Source: Streptomyces albiflavescens
GTDB lineage: Bacteria; Actinomycetota; Actinomycetes; Streptomycetales; Streptomycetaceae
Reading direction: 5' to 3'
Length of the DNA: 64,000 nucleotides
NCBI RefSeq assembly: GCF_014645835.1
Contig: NZ_BMMM01000010.1
Location: forward strand, 248,001-312,000
The position numbers and the translations under genes were made by a program. Below are positions 1 to 7,272 of the stretch, piece after piece; position 1 is the stretch's first letter, and each line of letters starts with the position of its first letter. The notes beneath the pieces were generated by a model. It made no database searches. It saw only the letters and a program-made list of their open reading frames with translations, and had not been told where the DNA came from.

Positions 1-79
1 ACGACCGCAGCCGACCGTCAATGTTTCCAAACACCCACGTGATCTGCCGAGCAGACCTCAACGACCGTCCCGCCCATAG

Positions 80-96
80 TTCGGGACGAAGAGGTC
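80..96. repeat. 17-bp direct repeat, left copy (candidate attachment-site core)
   Basis: The 17-mer TTCGGGACGAAGAGGTC occurs here and again, identical, at 43610-43626, next to a tyrosine-integrase gene remnant. The sequence reads like part of a proline tRNA with CGG anticodon: a seven-base loop TTCGGGA, the 3' half of an anticodon stem (CGAAG) and a five-base variable loop (AGGTC). No T-arm follows, so this is not a tRNA gene but may be the crossover core of an element that targets tRNA-Pro. The tRNA interpretation is from memory of tRNA structure, not from an alignment. Confidence 0.55.
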
Positions 97-177
97 ATCA
101 CTCATGTCTCGGCGTCGCGGCTGGCCCGGGGTACGCGATGCTTGGGGTATGGCCCCTGAAGCTAGCGCTGCCCGTCG

Positions 178-438
178 ATGAACACTCGCGTGAGTGCGGC
201 GACCGATGGAATAACCAGAGTTTTCACGTGGGAGGAAGGCGCACGCATCGAGGTCCGCGACCTGGGTGGCGAGATCGTCATTGAGGCAAACGCTGCCGGG
301 TTGAAGACTCTGGCCGGCCACCTCCTCACTCTCGCTCAGGACGGCACGCCGGACGGCGCTCACCTCCACCTGGAGGAGAACAACGGGCTCGAACAAGGCT
401 CCGTAGGGCTGGTCTTGGAGAGGTGCGACGACGAATGA
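178..438 (+). CDS. Imm32-like immunity-type protein, 86 aa
   Basis: Small acidic protein of 86 residues. The segments RVFTWEEGARIEVRDLGG, LAGHLLTLAQDGTPDGAHLH and a GSVGLVLER end resemble the Imm32 immunity family, which accompanies polymorphic toxins but is often found alone in Streptomyces. No toxin gene is visible nearby. The start is uncertain: the ATG at 178 has no good ribosome-binding site, and a GTG twelve bases downstream is an alternative. Its stop codon runs directly into a set of 11-bp and 10-bp repeats. The family assignment is from recognisable wording of the sequence; I could not align it. Confidence 0.5.
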   Translation: MNTRVSAATDGITRVFTWEEGARIEVRDLGGEIVIEANAAGLKTLAGHLLTLAQDGTPDGAHLHLEENNGLEQGSVGLVLERCDDE

Positions 439-493
439 CGCGTGCCAGACGCGTGCCAGATCGTGCGGGGAACCACGGGGAACAGCGGGGAAC
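437..493. repeat. Short tandem repeats spaced by one helical turn
   Basis: GACGCGTGCCA occurs twice back to back (437-447 and 448-458). It is followed by three GGGGAAC copies at 467, 477 and 487, spaced 10 bp apart. Repeats spaced by 10-11 bp place protein contacts on one face of the helix, as in arm-type sites of tyrosine integrases. Together with the core-like repeat at 80-96 this suggests one end of an integrative element; that role is inference. Confidence 0.4.
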
Positions 494-1206
494 CAATCGA
501 CCGTCTACCGCGTGCTCGCGTCCCTCCGCCGCAGGTCAGGCCGGGAGCAAGCCCTAGATGCCCTTAGCTTCCCAAGCTGAGCTCCCGAGCTCTCGTGCCA
601 GCCCACGCGTACCTGGCCTGTCCAATCAGCTGATGATCAAGCCGATGGCGCCGAAGATCAAGGTGAGCACGAAACAGAATCTGGCTGTTCAGTTTGCTGA
701 ACCGTCAGAGACCGGGGCATCAGCGTTTGATGCGGCCGCGCACGGCGAGGACGGGCCTGATCCGCAGCGCGGGTCGGGTCCCTGAGTGGTTCCGAGGGCC
801 GTTTGGGAGCCGACTTCGGCTCCCAAACGGCTCCCATCAGCCCGCCACCAAGGCCGCTCGAGCACCCATCCGAGCGACACGCAGCCCGCCGCAGCGCCGA
901 GGACTGCCTGGGCGACATCCTCCCCGAGCTGCTCGCGACCGCTCACTTCGTCGAGTCCGACCTCCGTGTGGCGGCCCGCTTCACTCGGTTCGCGACGTAC
1001 AGACGCACGGTTTTCGGCCGCCGCCGGCACCGAATCGGTGCATCGGCCAATGAGTCGCGCCGTATCGACGGTTCGGCCCTCAACGGCCATGGCCTGCAGG
1101 TGATGGCTTCAACAGTCGTGCACGGAATGCGAGTTCGCGCGTACAGTTCACGCCAAGCACACAGGTCCAACACGACAGATCACCGCACTGACACCGGGGG
1201 GAATCA
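494..1206. other. 713-bp gene-poor stretch with a 15-bp-arm palindrome
   Basis: No convincing gene on either strand. The main structure is a perfect inverted repeat: arms 799-813 and 816-830 with a 2-base centre. The octamer TGGGAGCC occurs at 804-811 and in the opposite orientation at 818-825 and 829-836, the last two 11 bp apart. The same octamer occurs twice, 11 bp apart, near the right-hand 17-bp repeat (43486-43504). The end of the stretch should hold the promoter of the response regulator gene at 1207, but I see no clear consensus. Confidence 0.45.
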
Positions 1207-1812
1207 GTGATCCGAGTCCTGCTTGCGGAGGACATGCTCATGCTCCGCCGGGCCCTGGCCTCTCTGCTGGAGCTGGAGTCCGACATCGAGGTGGTGGCCG
1301 AGACCGGGAACGGCGACCAGGTCCTGCCGCTGGCACTGGAGCACCGGCCCGACGTGGCGGTGCTCGACATCGATATGCCGGGCATCGACGGCATCGAGGC
1401 CGCAGGGCTGCTCCACCAGAAACTCCCCTCCTGCCGGACCGCGATCCTGACCACGCTCGGCCGGCCGGGCAATCTGCGCCGCGCCCTGGAGGCCCACGCT
1501 TGTGGGTTCCTGCTGAAGGACACCGAGCCCGCCCGGCTCGCGGCGGCGATCCGGGAGGTGGCCGCCGGGGGCCGGGTGGTCGATCCGGAGCTGGCGCTCA
1601 GCGCCCTGCAAGCCGGGGAGAGTCCGCTCTCCGCCCGGGAGACCGAGGTGCTGCGGCTGGCCGCGCAGGGCGAAGAGGTGCCGGAGATCGCCCGTGCGCT
1701 GTTCCTGTCCGCGGGCACCGTGCGCAACTACCTGACCGCCGCGGTGACCCGGCTGGACGCCCGCAACCGGATGGACGCCGTGCGGATCGCTAGGGATTCC
1801 GGCTGGCTGTGA
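1207..1812 (+). CDS. NarL/LuxR-type response regulator
   Basis: 201-aa two-component response regulator. An N-terminal receiver domain (about 1-118) has acidic residues Glu8-Asp9, the phosphoacceptor Asp54 in VLDIDMPGIDG and the conserved Lys in FLLKD near 105. The C-terminal LuxR-type helix-turn-helix (about 138-200) begins SPLSARETEVLRLAAQG. The start is GTG, with a G-rich ribosome-binding site in the preceding GGGGGAATCA. Its last 23 bases overlap the 3' end of the convergent histidine kinase gene, which is its probable partner. Both lie beside the azole-peptide operon and may control it or the larger cluster; the target cannot be read from sequence. Confidence 0.9.
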   Translation: MIRVLLAEDMLMLRRALASLLELESDIEVVAETGNGDQVLPLALEHRPDVAVLDIDMPGIDGIEAAGLLHQKLPSCRTAILTTLGRPGNLRRALEAHACGFLLKDTEPARLAAAIREVAAGGRVVDPELALSALQAGESPLSARETEVLRLAAQGEEVPEIARALFLSAGTVRNYLTAAVTRLDARNRMDAVRIARDSGWL

Positions 1813-3031
1813 CCGCGCCCTCGCCATCCTTCCCGGCGGCCTGCGCGGGCAGGACGACGGACAGCTCGAACCAGCCGTCGGGACGCTCACCGGAGTCGAG
1901 CCGGCCGCCGAGGGCCGTGGCCCGCGCCGCCAGACTGCTCAGCCCGTTCCCGCCGGACGCAGCGACGCCCGGCACCTCGGCGAAGTGCGCGCTTCTCGCG
2001 TCCGTGATGCCGTCCCTCAGCCCATCGTTGACGATCACCAGGCGCACGGAGCCGTCGGCGGCGGCGGCCTCGATCACACAGTTCTGGGCCTTGCTGTGGC
2101 GCAGCATGTTGGTGACGCCCTCGCGCAGCACCGTCGCCAGCACCGCGTCCACCGCCGGCGACACCTCACCCGCCGCCACCCGCACCGCGGCATGGATGCC
2201 GACGGCGCGCAACAGCGAGGCGGCAGCCGGGAGTTCATGGTCGAGGCTCATCCGCAAATAGCTGCTTGCCACCGAGCGCACCTCGGAGGATGCCTGCCGG
2301 GCCGCCTGCACGATCTCGGTGATCTCGCTCTCGGCGCGCTCCGGGTCGACCCGCACCAGACGGTGGGCGAGTTCGCACTTGAGGGTGATGGTGGAAAGAC
2401 TGAAGCCGAGCAGGTCGTGCAGGTCGCGGGCGAAGCGCACCCGCTCCTGCGCGAGGGTCACCCGCACCAGTTCGTCACGGGCGGCCTGCACTTCGGCGAT
2501 GAGCCCGGTCAGCCGGCTCAGCCCGTACACCACGACGCCGGTGAGGACGGTCGCCACCGCGTTGTACGGCAGCTGGTCCGCGCCGTAGCCCACCAGGAAC
2601 TGCGCGGCGCCCGTCGCCACGACGACCAGCGCGAAGGCGGCCCAGGCGAGCGCCGGGCGCAGCACCAACAGACAGGAGGAGCAGAGGAATCCGGGCATGC
2701 CCAGCCAGGCCGCGCCGAAGAACGTGAACGGGGCGAAGGTGAGTGCTGCCTGGACAGCCAGAGTCACCCGCCGATGCCGCGCCCACCTCGGCGCCCGTGC
2801 CGGGAACGAGTGACAGAACTGCAGGCCGAGCAGCATCAGCATCAGAACGCCGAACGCCGTCAGCTTCAGCGCGCCGAAGCCGCCCTTCACCGCGTAGGTG
2901 AGCGCCACGCCGAAGAAGCAGAGAATGACGACGGTGGTGATGGCGGACGCCATCCTGGGGGCCAGTTCGACGTTGCTGACCGGTCTGTGCCGCATCGGGC
3001 CGGCCGAGACCAACGGACGGAACCATCGCAC
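1790..3031 (-). CDS. DesK-type sensor histidine kinase
   Basis: 413-aa membrane sensor kinase. About five hydrophobic segments lie between residues 28 and 172, followed by a coiled linker and a HisKA_3 dimerisation box with phosphoacceptor His205 in RDLHDLLGFSLS. Most relatives read LGHSLS, so the His-to-Phe change just after the box is unusual but outside the phosphorylation site. The C-terminal HATPase domain has the N-box in LREGVTNMLRHSKA and a glycine loop GGNGLSSL. An alternative start at Met13 would remove 12 residues. The gene is convergent with the response regulator and overlaps it by 23 bp; most Streptomyces DesK/DesR-type pairs are co-directional. Confidence 0.88.
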   Translation of the reverse strand: MRWFRPLVSAGPMRHRPVSNVELAPRMASAITTVVILCFFGVALTYAVKGGFGALKLTAFGVLMLMLLGLQFCHSFPARAPRWARHRRVTLAVQAALTFAPFTFFGAAWLGMPGFLCSSCLLVLRPALAWAAFALVVVATGAAQFLVGYGADQLPYNAVATVLTGVVVYGLSRLTGLIAEVQAARDELVRVTLAQERVRFARDLHDLLGFSLSTITLKCELAHRLVRVDPERAESEITEIVQAARQASSEVRSVASSYLRMSLDHELPAAASLLRAVGIHAAVRVAAGEVSPAVDAVLATVLREGVTNMLRHSKAQNCVIEAAAADGSVRLVIVNDGLRDGITDARSAHFAEVPGVAASGGNGLSSLAARATALGGRLDSGERPDGWFELSVVLPAQAAGKDGEGAVTASRNP

Positions 3032-3089
3032 TGAAACCCCCCACTCGAATGCGATTTCGGGCGGGGTACAGCATAGGTCCGTCAGGCCG

Positions 3090-4565
3090 TCATCGTCCCA
3101 GTTCCGGGGCCGGTAAGGCCGACACCACGAACTCCCCCACCCCTGGCTCGGCCCGCCAGTCGAGGCCGAAGGCGCGGGCCGTCGTCTCGGTGTCGCCGAA
3201 CGCCAGCGCGCAGGGCCCGAGTCCCATCGCCGTCGCCACCAGGTACAACGTCTGCTGGAGCGCTCCCACTTCCTTGAGAAGGGCCGAGTAGGCCGTGCCG
3301 CGGTAGAAACCGGCCGTACGGTGGTAGCGGGCCGTCATGCTGATCAGTACCGACGGCTCCTGGCTCATCCCCGCGTTCGCGGCGGCCTCGCCGAGCAGGC
3401 CGTCCACCAGCTCCGGCGCCGTGTCCAGCGGGGCGAGCAGATGGCCGTGCGGGTCGTAGTGGTACACCCCGCGCTTGAGGCCGCCGCCGGCGACGGTGAG
3501 GTACAGCTCCAGCGGATAGCGCGCGCCGAGGCTCGGATACGGTCGCCCGCCCGCCGGACGCTCGGCGGCGGACCGGTGCAGCAGCTCCCCCAACTGGTCG
3601 AGGGTCAGCGGCATTCCGTTGTCCACCCGCTCGGAGCGCCGGGCGGCCAGGACCTCGCTCAGGCCGGGTTCGCGCGCGCCCGCGCGGGCGCGGTCGGGCA
3701 CCGGCAGGGCAATGACCGTGTCGCCGTCGACGGGGTCGCCGTACCCGCCGTCGCCGTCGGTGTCGTCGTCCAACTCGCTGGCCTTGCCCACTGGTTCGTC
3801 GTGCGCGCCCGGTCTGCTGCGCTGGTGCACGAGCAGCTCCCGCGGCGACCAGGGCTCCAGGGCGATGTCGTGATCCTCGGCGAAGGCGAAGGCGAAGGAG
3901 ACGGAGGAGGATCCGTCCGCGCCACCGGAGGCCGCCTGCGGGACTCTCGGTACCAGCATCCCGGCGGCCTCCAGGTAGCCGACCACCAGAGCCGTCTCCT
4001 CCACCGGCAGCCCGAGCATGCGAGCCGCCTCGCGTACCGTCGTGGGCCAGGCGTAGCAGCCGACCAGCCAGCCGGCCTGCGGGGTGTGCAGGAGCACCCG
4101 GTGGGCGGCGAGCGGCGACTCCGCCACCCATCCCTCGGCTCCGGCCCGCAGGGTGACGAACTTCGACAGTCGGTGCACGGCGTCCACGTCGGGGCGGCCG
4201 GGGGTGAACCGGGCTCGCCGGGCGATGGGCACCACGGTCAGATGGTGGGTGCCCTCCGCCAGTGCGAGGGTGCGCACCACGACGTGCTGGAGTCGTCCGA
4301 GGGCGGCGTCCAGGGCGCCGTACTGGGGGCGTTCCTCAGCCGGTCCGGTGCCCTCGGTGAAGCCGGGCAGCACGTTGTCGAGCGAGACCGGACCGTACGT
4401 CATACGCTCCAGCGCCCGGCCGACCGCGGGGGTGCCCGCGTCGAGGCGGATCTCCCCCCAGGGGGTGCTGACGACGCCGGCGCCCGGATCGTCCGGTACG
4501 AGCCGGAATCCGCAGTCCTCACGCAGCGACCACAGCGGCTTCAGGGACGGGGCGGCGGAATTCAT
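3090..4565 (-). CDS. SagB-type azoline dehydrogenase
   Basis: 491-aa protein of the SagB family: an FMN-dependent nitroreductase-fold dehydrogenase that oxidises azolines made by YcaO enzymes to aromatic azoles. The N-terminal 200 residues match the extra winged-helix-like region of SagB proteins (LSKFVTLRAG, then AREAARMLGLPVEETALVVGYLEAAGMLVPR). The nitroreductase domain starts near 280: SEVLAARRSERVDNG, the flavin-site segment PSLGARYPLELYL, and GALQQTLYLVATAMGLGPCAL at the dimer interface. An acidic low-complexity linker (DDDTDGDGGYGD) joins the two. It lies 52 bp downstream of the YcaO fusion gene on the same strand, last in a three-gene operon. The substrate is inferred to be the peptide encoded at 6951-7100. 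Confidence 0.9.
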   Translation of the reverse strand: MNSAAPSLKPLWSLREDCGFRLVPDDPGAGVVSTPWGEIRLDAGTPAVGRALERMTYGPVSLDNVLPGFTEGTGPAEERPQYGALDAALGRLQHVVVRTLALAEGTHHLTVVPIARRARFTPGRPDVDAVHRLSKFVTLRAGAEGWVAESPLAAHRVLLHTPQAGWLVGCYAWPTTVREAARMLGLPVEETALVVGYLEAAGMLVPRVPQAASGGADGSSSVSFAFAFAEDHDIALEPWSPRELLVHQRSRPGAHDEPVGKASELDDDTDGDGGYGDPVDGDTVIALPVPDRARAGAREPGLSEVLAARRSERVDNGMPLTLDQLGELLHRSAAERPAGGRPYPSLGARYPLELYLTVAGGGLKRGVYHYDPHGHLLAPLDTAPELVDGLLGEAAANAGMSQEPSVLISMTARYHRTAGFYRGTAYSALLKEVGALQQTLYLVATAMGLGPCALAFGDTETTARAFGLDWRAEPGVGEFVVSALPAPELGR

Positions 4566-4617
4566 GGCGAGACCTCGGGGGCGGCGGTGTCGGGGGGTAC
4601 GACGATGTCGGGCGGTG

Positions 4618-6894
4618 TCACAGGAAGAGCGGGACCGGGTTGAGGTCCTCGTAGCGGATCGGGGTGGACCGGCGGCCCAGGCGCACCGGGACGTCGTACA
4701 AGCGGCCGGGGGCGAAGCGGGCCCAGAAGGGGCGCAGCCCGGGCACCACCACCTTGACCACCGGCAGGCCGATGTCCAGCCGGGTCTGGTCGAGGACCAG
4801 CAGGTCGCTGCCGATTCCGCGGGCGAGGTCGGCGGCCGCCGCCACGTCGTCGGCCAGGTCGGCGCGCGGAACGTACCCGAAGTCCTCGGGGCTGCGGGCC
4901 GGTTCGGCCGGCCCGGGCAGCAGGTACGGCTGGTTGGCGGTGGTGGCGGTCCGCCACCAGGTCAGGACGGCGGGGTCGTCGCAGCTGTACCCGGTGCCGT
5001 CGGGTCGGGCCTGGGCGACCGGCGGGAGCATCTGGTTGAGCTCCGCCACCGCCCGGCGCAGCGCGATCCGGGGGTCGAAGTGGGCGCCGAAGCCGAGGGT
5101 GATGTCCTCGGCCGGTTTGTCGGTGCGGGCGGACAGGGCGGCGAAGACCGGGATGTCGAGGTCGCTGGTGAGGTCGAGGACCCACAGCCGCCGGGCGAGG
5201 CCCCGGTGTTCGTCGCGCACCCGCCGGACCCAGGGGTCGTCGAAGGCGTCGAGGTCCACGCCGGGCTGGCGGGTGCGGTTGTACCACCACAGGGCGACGG
5301 CGTCGCGTTCGACGAGTTCCAGGAAGCCCTGGACGACGGCGTCCTCGCGGCAGCTGCCTGCCGCCGAGCCGTTGGAGGTCGCTGCGAACGGGACCCTGTT
5401 GCCGGGCGCGTTGTAGTAGAGCATCGCGGTGGGCACCAGGCGGTGCCGGTTTCCGGTCAGGGACCACATCGGCGTCCAGTCGACCGGCGCGTCCTCGTCG
5501 AAGGGGTCGCAGACGCGGTGCGCCGGGCCGTGCTCGGCGTTCCAGCGGTCGCGGTCGGCGTACTGGCGGGGGTGGAAGAGCTGGACCGTGTCCGGGTGCA
5601 CGGCTCGGTCGGCGATGTCCCGGTAGGCGGCCCGCACGGTCGGCTCGTCGCCCTGGAAGTAGCCGCTGTGCCGCTCGACGGCCTCGCACAGGGCGCTCAC
5701 TCTCGCCTGGGTCTCGGTGGTGCCCTTGCCCGAGCTGTGGCTGCGCAGTCCGCTGCGCACCTGGGCGAGTCCGGTGGGCGCTGCGGCCGGGTTGTGCCCG
5801 GAGTGGAAGCAGTTGAGGAAGCCGGGGCCGCGCCGGTCGCGGCGGATCTCCTTGACCACTCCGGTCAGGTCGTCGACGAGATGCCCGTACCGCCGGAGCA
5901 TCTCCTCCGCCGGCAGCGACCGCTCGCCGGTGCCGGTGCCGGTCTTGGGGCGGCGGGTGATGGAGAACGGCGCCCGGACCTGGCTCGCCATCAGCTCGGG
6001 GTCGCCGCAGCAGGAGCACTGCGGGCGGCGCCGTACCGGATGGTGACTGCTCGTCAGGTCGAGGGGGTTCAGCTCCCACAGCGCGGACTGGCCGGGGTGG
6101 CGCTGCCCGGCCAGCCACTTGACGGCCTCCAGGCAGGCCAGGTGCAGACCGGCCGCGCGGCCGGCGGCGAGTGCCGAGGGCGGGGTGCGGACCGGGCGGC
6201 CGAGGGCCCGGCCGAGGAACGCCTCGGCGGGGCGGTTGCGGCGCAGCGGCTCGGCCAGGCAGTGCCAGCAGGGGCCGTCGTCCGGGCGGAACACCGGGCC
6301 GATCCAGGGCCGCCCGCCCATCAGCCGGACGAGCAGCCAGGGCGTGCCGGCGGACCGGTACGCGGCGTCCATGTCCGCGAGTTCGGCGTCGAGGTAGCTG
6401 TCGCAGAGGACGACGGCGAGGCTCGGGGGTTCGGTGTCCTCGCCGGGGCGGTGCGGGCGCAGGCCGTTGTCGGTGAGCGCGGCGGTCATCTCGGCGACGG
6501 CCTGCCGGGCGTGGGTGCCGGTGGAGGCGACGGCGACCGTGGCGACCGCGGTGCTGCGGGCGGCGGCGGGCCCGTCCATGCCCGCCAGTTCCCAGAACGC
6601 CTCGTCGGGGGAGGCAGCGGCGTTCGGCGGCCGGTGGGTGAGCAGCCCCGAGTCGAGGAGCCTGCCGACGACCTGCCGCACCTGCGCCGGGAACAGCCCG
6701 GCGGGCGCCTCGTCGGCCAGCTGGTCCAGTGTCCGGCTGCCGTCGAGGAGCGGGGCGAGCTCGGTGACTCCGGCGCCGCGCAGCACGGTCACGCCGCGGT
6801 CGGACACCAGGAACACCCCTTCCCCCGGCACCACTTCGGCCGTCAGGTGGTGCTTGAAGGCCAGTCCCGGTTCCGCGCTCTGCCGCTTCGTCAC
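4618..6894 (-). CDS. Fused E1-like leader-binding/YcaO cyclodehydratase
   Basis: 758-aa fusion that should bind the precursor leader and cyclise Cys/Ser/Thr to azolines with ATP. Residues about 1-370 are the ocin-ThiF-like part: an N-terminal winged-helix peptide-binding region (FLVSDRGVTVLRGAG, LTHRPP) and a zinc-type cysteine set, CWHCL near 220 and CSCC near 300. Residues about 370-758 are the YcaO domain, with the conserved SSGKGTTETQARVSALCEA segment that helps hold Mg-ATP, and PLFL close to the C-terminus. I chose the GTG at 6892-6894 because a GGGGGAAC ribosome-binding site precedes it and because the precursor gene lies just upstream; longer in-frame starts would run through that gene. 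It is 56 bp from the precursor gene. The single-chain E1-YcaO form is common in actinobacterial LAP clusters. Confidence 0.9.
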   Translation of the reverse strand: MTKRQSAEPGLAFKHHLTAEVVPGEGVFLVSDRGVTVLRGAGVTELAPLLDGSRTLDQLADEAPAGLFPAQVRQVVGRLLDSGLLTHRPPNAAASPDEAFWELAGMDGPAAARSTAVATVAVASTGTHARQAVAEMTAALTDNGLRPHRPGEDTEPPSLAVVLCDSYLDAELADMDAAYRSAGTPWLLVRLMGGRPWIGPVFRPDDGPCWHCLAEPLRRNRPAEAFLGRALGRPVRTPPSALAAGRAAGLHLACLEAVKWLAGQRHPGQSALWELNPLDLTSSHHPVRRRPQCSCCGDPELMASQVRAPFSITRRPKTGTGTGERSLPAEEMLRRYGHLVDDLTGVVKEIRRDRRGPGFLNCFHSGHNPAAAPTGLAQVRSGLRSHSSGKGTTETQARVSALCEAVERHSGYFQGDEPTVRAAYRDIADRAVHPDTVQLFHPRQYADRDRWNAEHGPAHRVCDPFDEDAPVDWTPMWSLTGNRHRLVPTAMLYYNAPGNRVPFAATSNGSAAGSCREDAVVQGFLELVERDAVALWWYNRTRQPGVDLDAFDDPWVRRVRDEHRGLARRLWVLDLTSDLDIPVFAALSARTDKPAEDITLGFGAHFDPRIALRRAVAELNQMLPPVAQARPDGTGYSCDDPAVLTWWRTATTANQPYLLPGPAEPARSPEDFGYVPRADLADDVAAAADLARGIGSDLLVLDQTRLDIGLPVVKVVVPGLRPFWARFAPGRLYDVPVRLGRRSTPIRYEDLNPVPLFL

Positions 6895-6950
6895 TGCCGT
6901 TCCCCCGTTCCCCCTGCGATCGGCTGCGGTCCGTTCGACTGCTGAACGCG

Positions 6951-7100
6951 TCACTCGGCGAGCGCGCTCTCCGACCAGCAGATGCAGGTGCCCGGCTGGA
7001 ACGGCTCGGCGGCCGACGCGGCGAGGTCCTCGATGACCAGGCCGTCCATGGCCGGGGCGTCGGTGGCGGGGCAGGCGGTGGTGGCGACGGTGAGATTCAT
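6951..7100 (-). CDS. Azole-modified peptide (TOMM/LAP) precursor, 49 aa
   Basis: 49-residue peptide directly upstream of the YcaO and SagB genes. ATG at 7098-7100 is preceded by GAGGAAGG at good spacing. The first 30 residues form an acidic leader with MDGLVIEDLAA, resembling leaders recognised by ocin-ThiF proteins. The C-terminal segment EPFQPGTCICWSESALAE carries the likely modifiable residues Thr38, Cys39, Cys41, Ser43 and Ser45. No lanthipeptide dehydratase, pyridine synthase or lasso gene is near, so a linear azole-containing peptide is the best reading. The leader/core boundary is not obvious: there is no GG or other canonical cleavage site, and no protease gene lies in the operon. Confidence 0.85.
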   Translation of the reverse strand: MNLTVATTACPATDAPAMDGLVIEDLAASAAEPFQPGTCICWSESALAE

Positions 7101-7272
7101 GTCGGGCCTTCCTCGAAGGTGGTGTCGAGTGGTGCTGGTGGTTCGGGTGGTGCCCGGTGGCGCTGGGTGGTGCCGCGTTCGATGAGGAAGAGTCTTCCGG
7201 GACGCGGGCGGGGCCGACAGTGCCAGCGTCACCGGCTCGACATGACGCTCTCATGATCATCCAGGGCAGCTC

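Noticed and set aside
80..96. Intact tRNA-Pro gene at either 17-bp repeat
   Set aside because: No T-arm (GGTTCAAATCC-like) or acceptor sequence follows either copy, and the 5' half of the anticodon stem is missing.
803..1210. Possible 135-aa gene before the response regulator
   Set aside because: Its start lies inside the palindrome, composition is Arg/His-rich, there is no ribosome-binding site and no familiar motif.
4084..6945. Very long plus-strand open frame (about 950 codons) opposite the SagB and YcaO genes
   Set aside because: It is an artefact of high-GC codon bias: the minus-strand frame has clear YcaO and SagB motifs, while the plus-strand translation is Gly/Arg/Ala-rich without any domain.
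6951..7100. Thiopeptide or lanthipeptide precursor
   Set aside because: No split LanB dehydratase, pyridine synthase or LanC/LanM gene in the window; only azoline-forming and oxidising enzymes are present.
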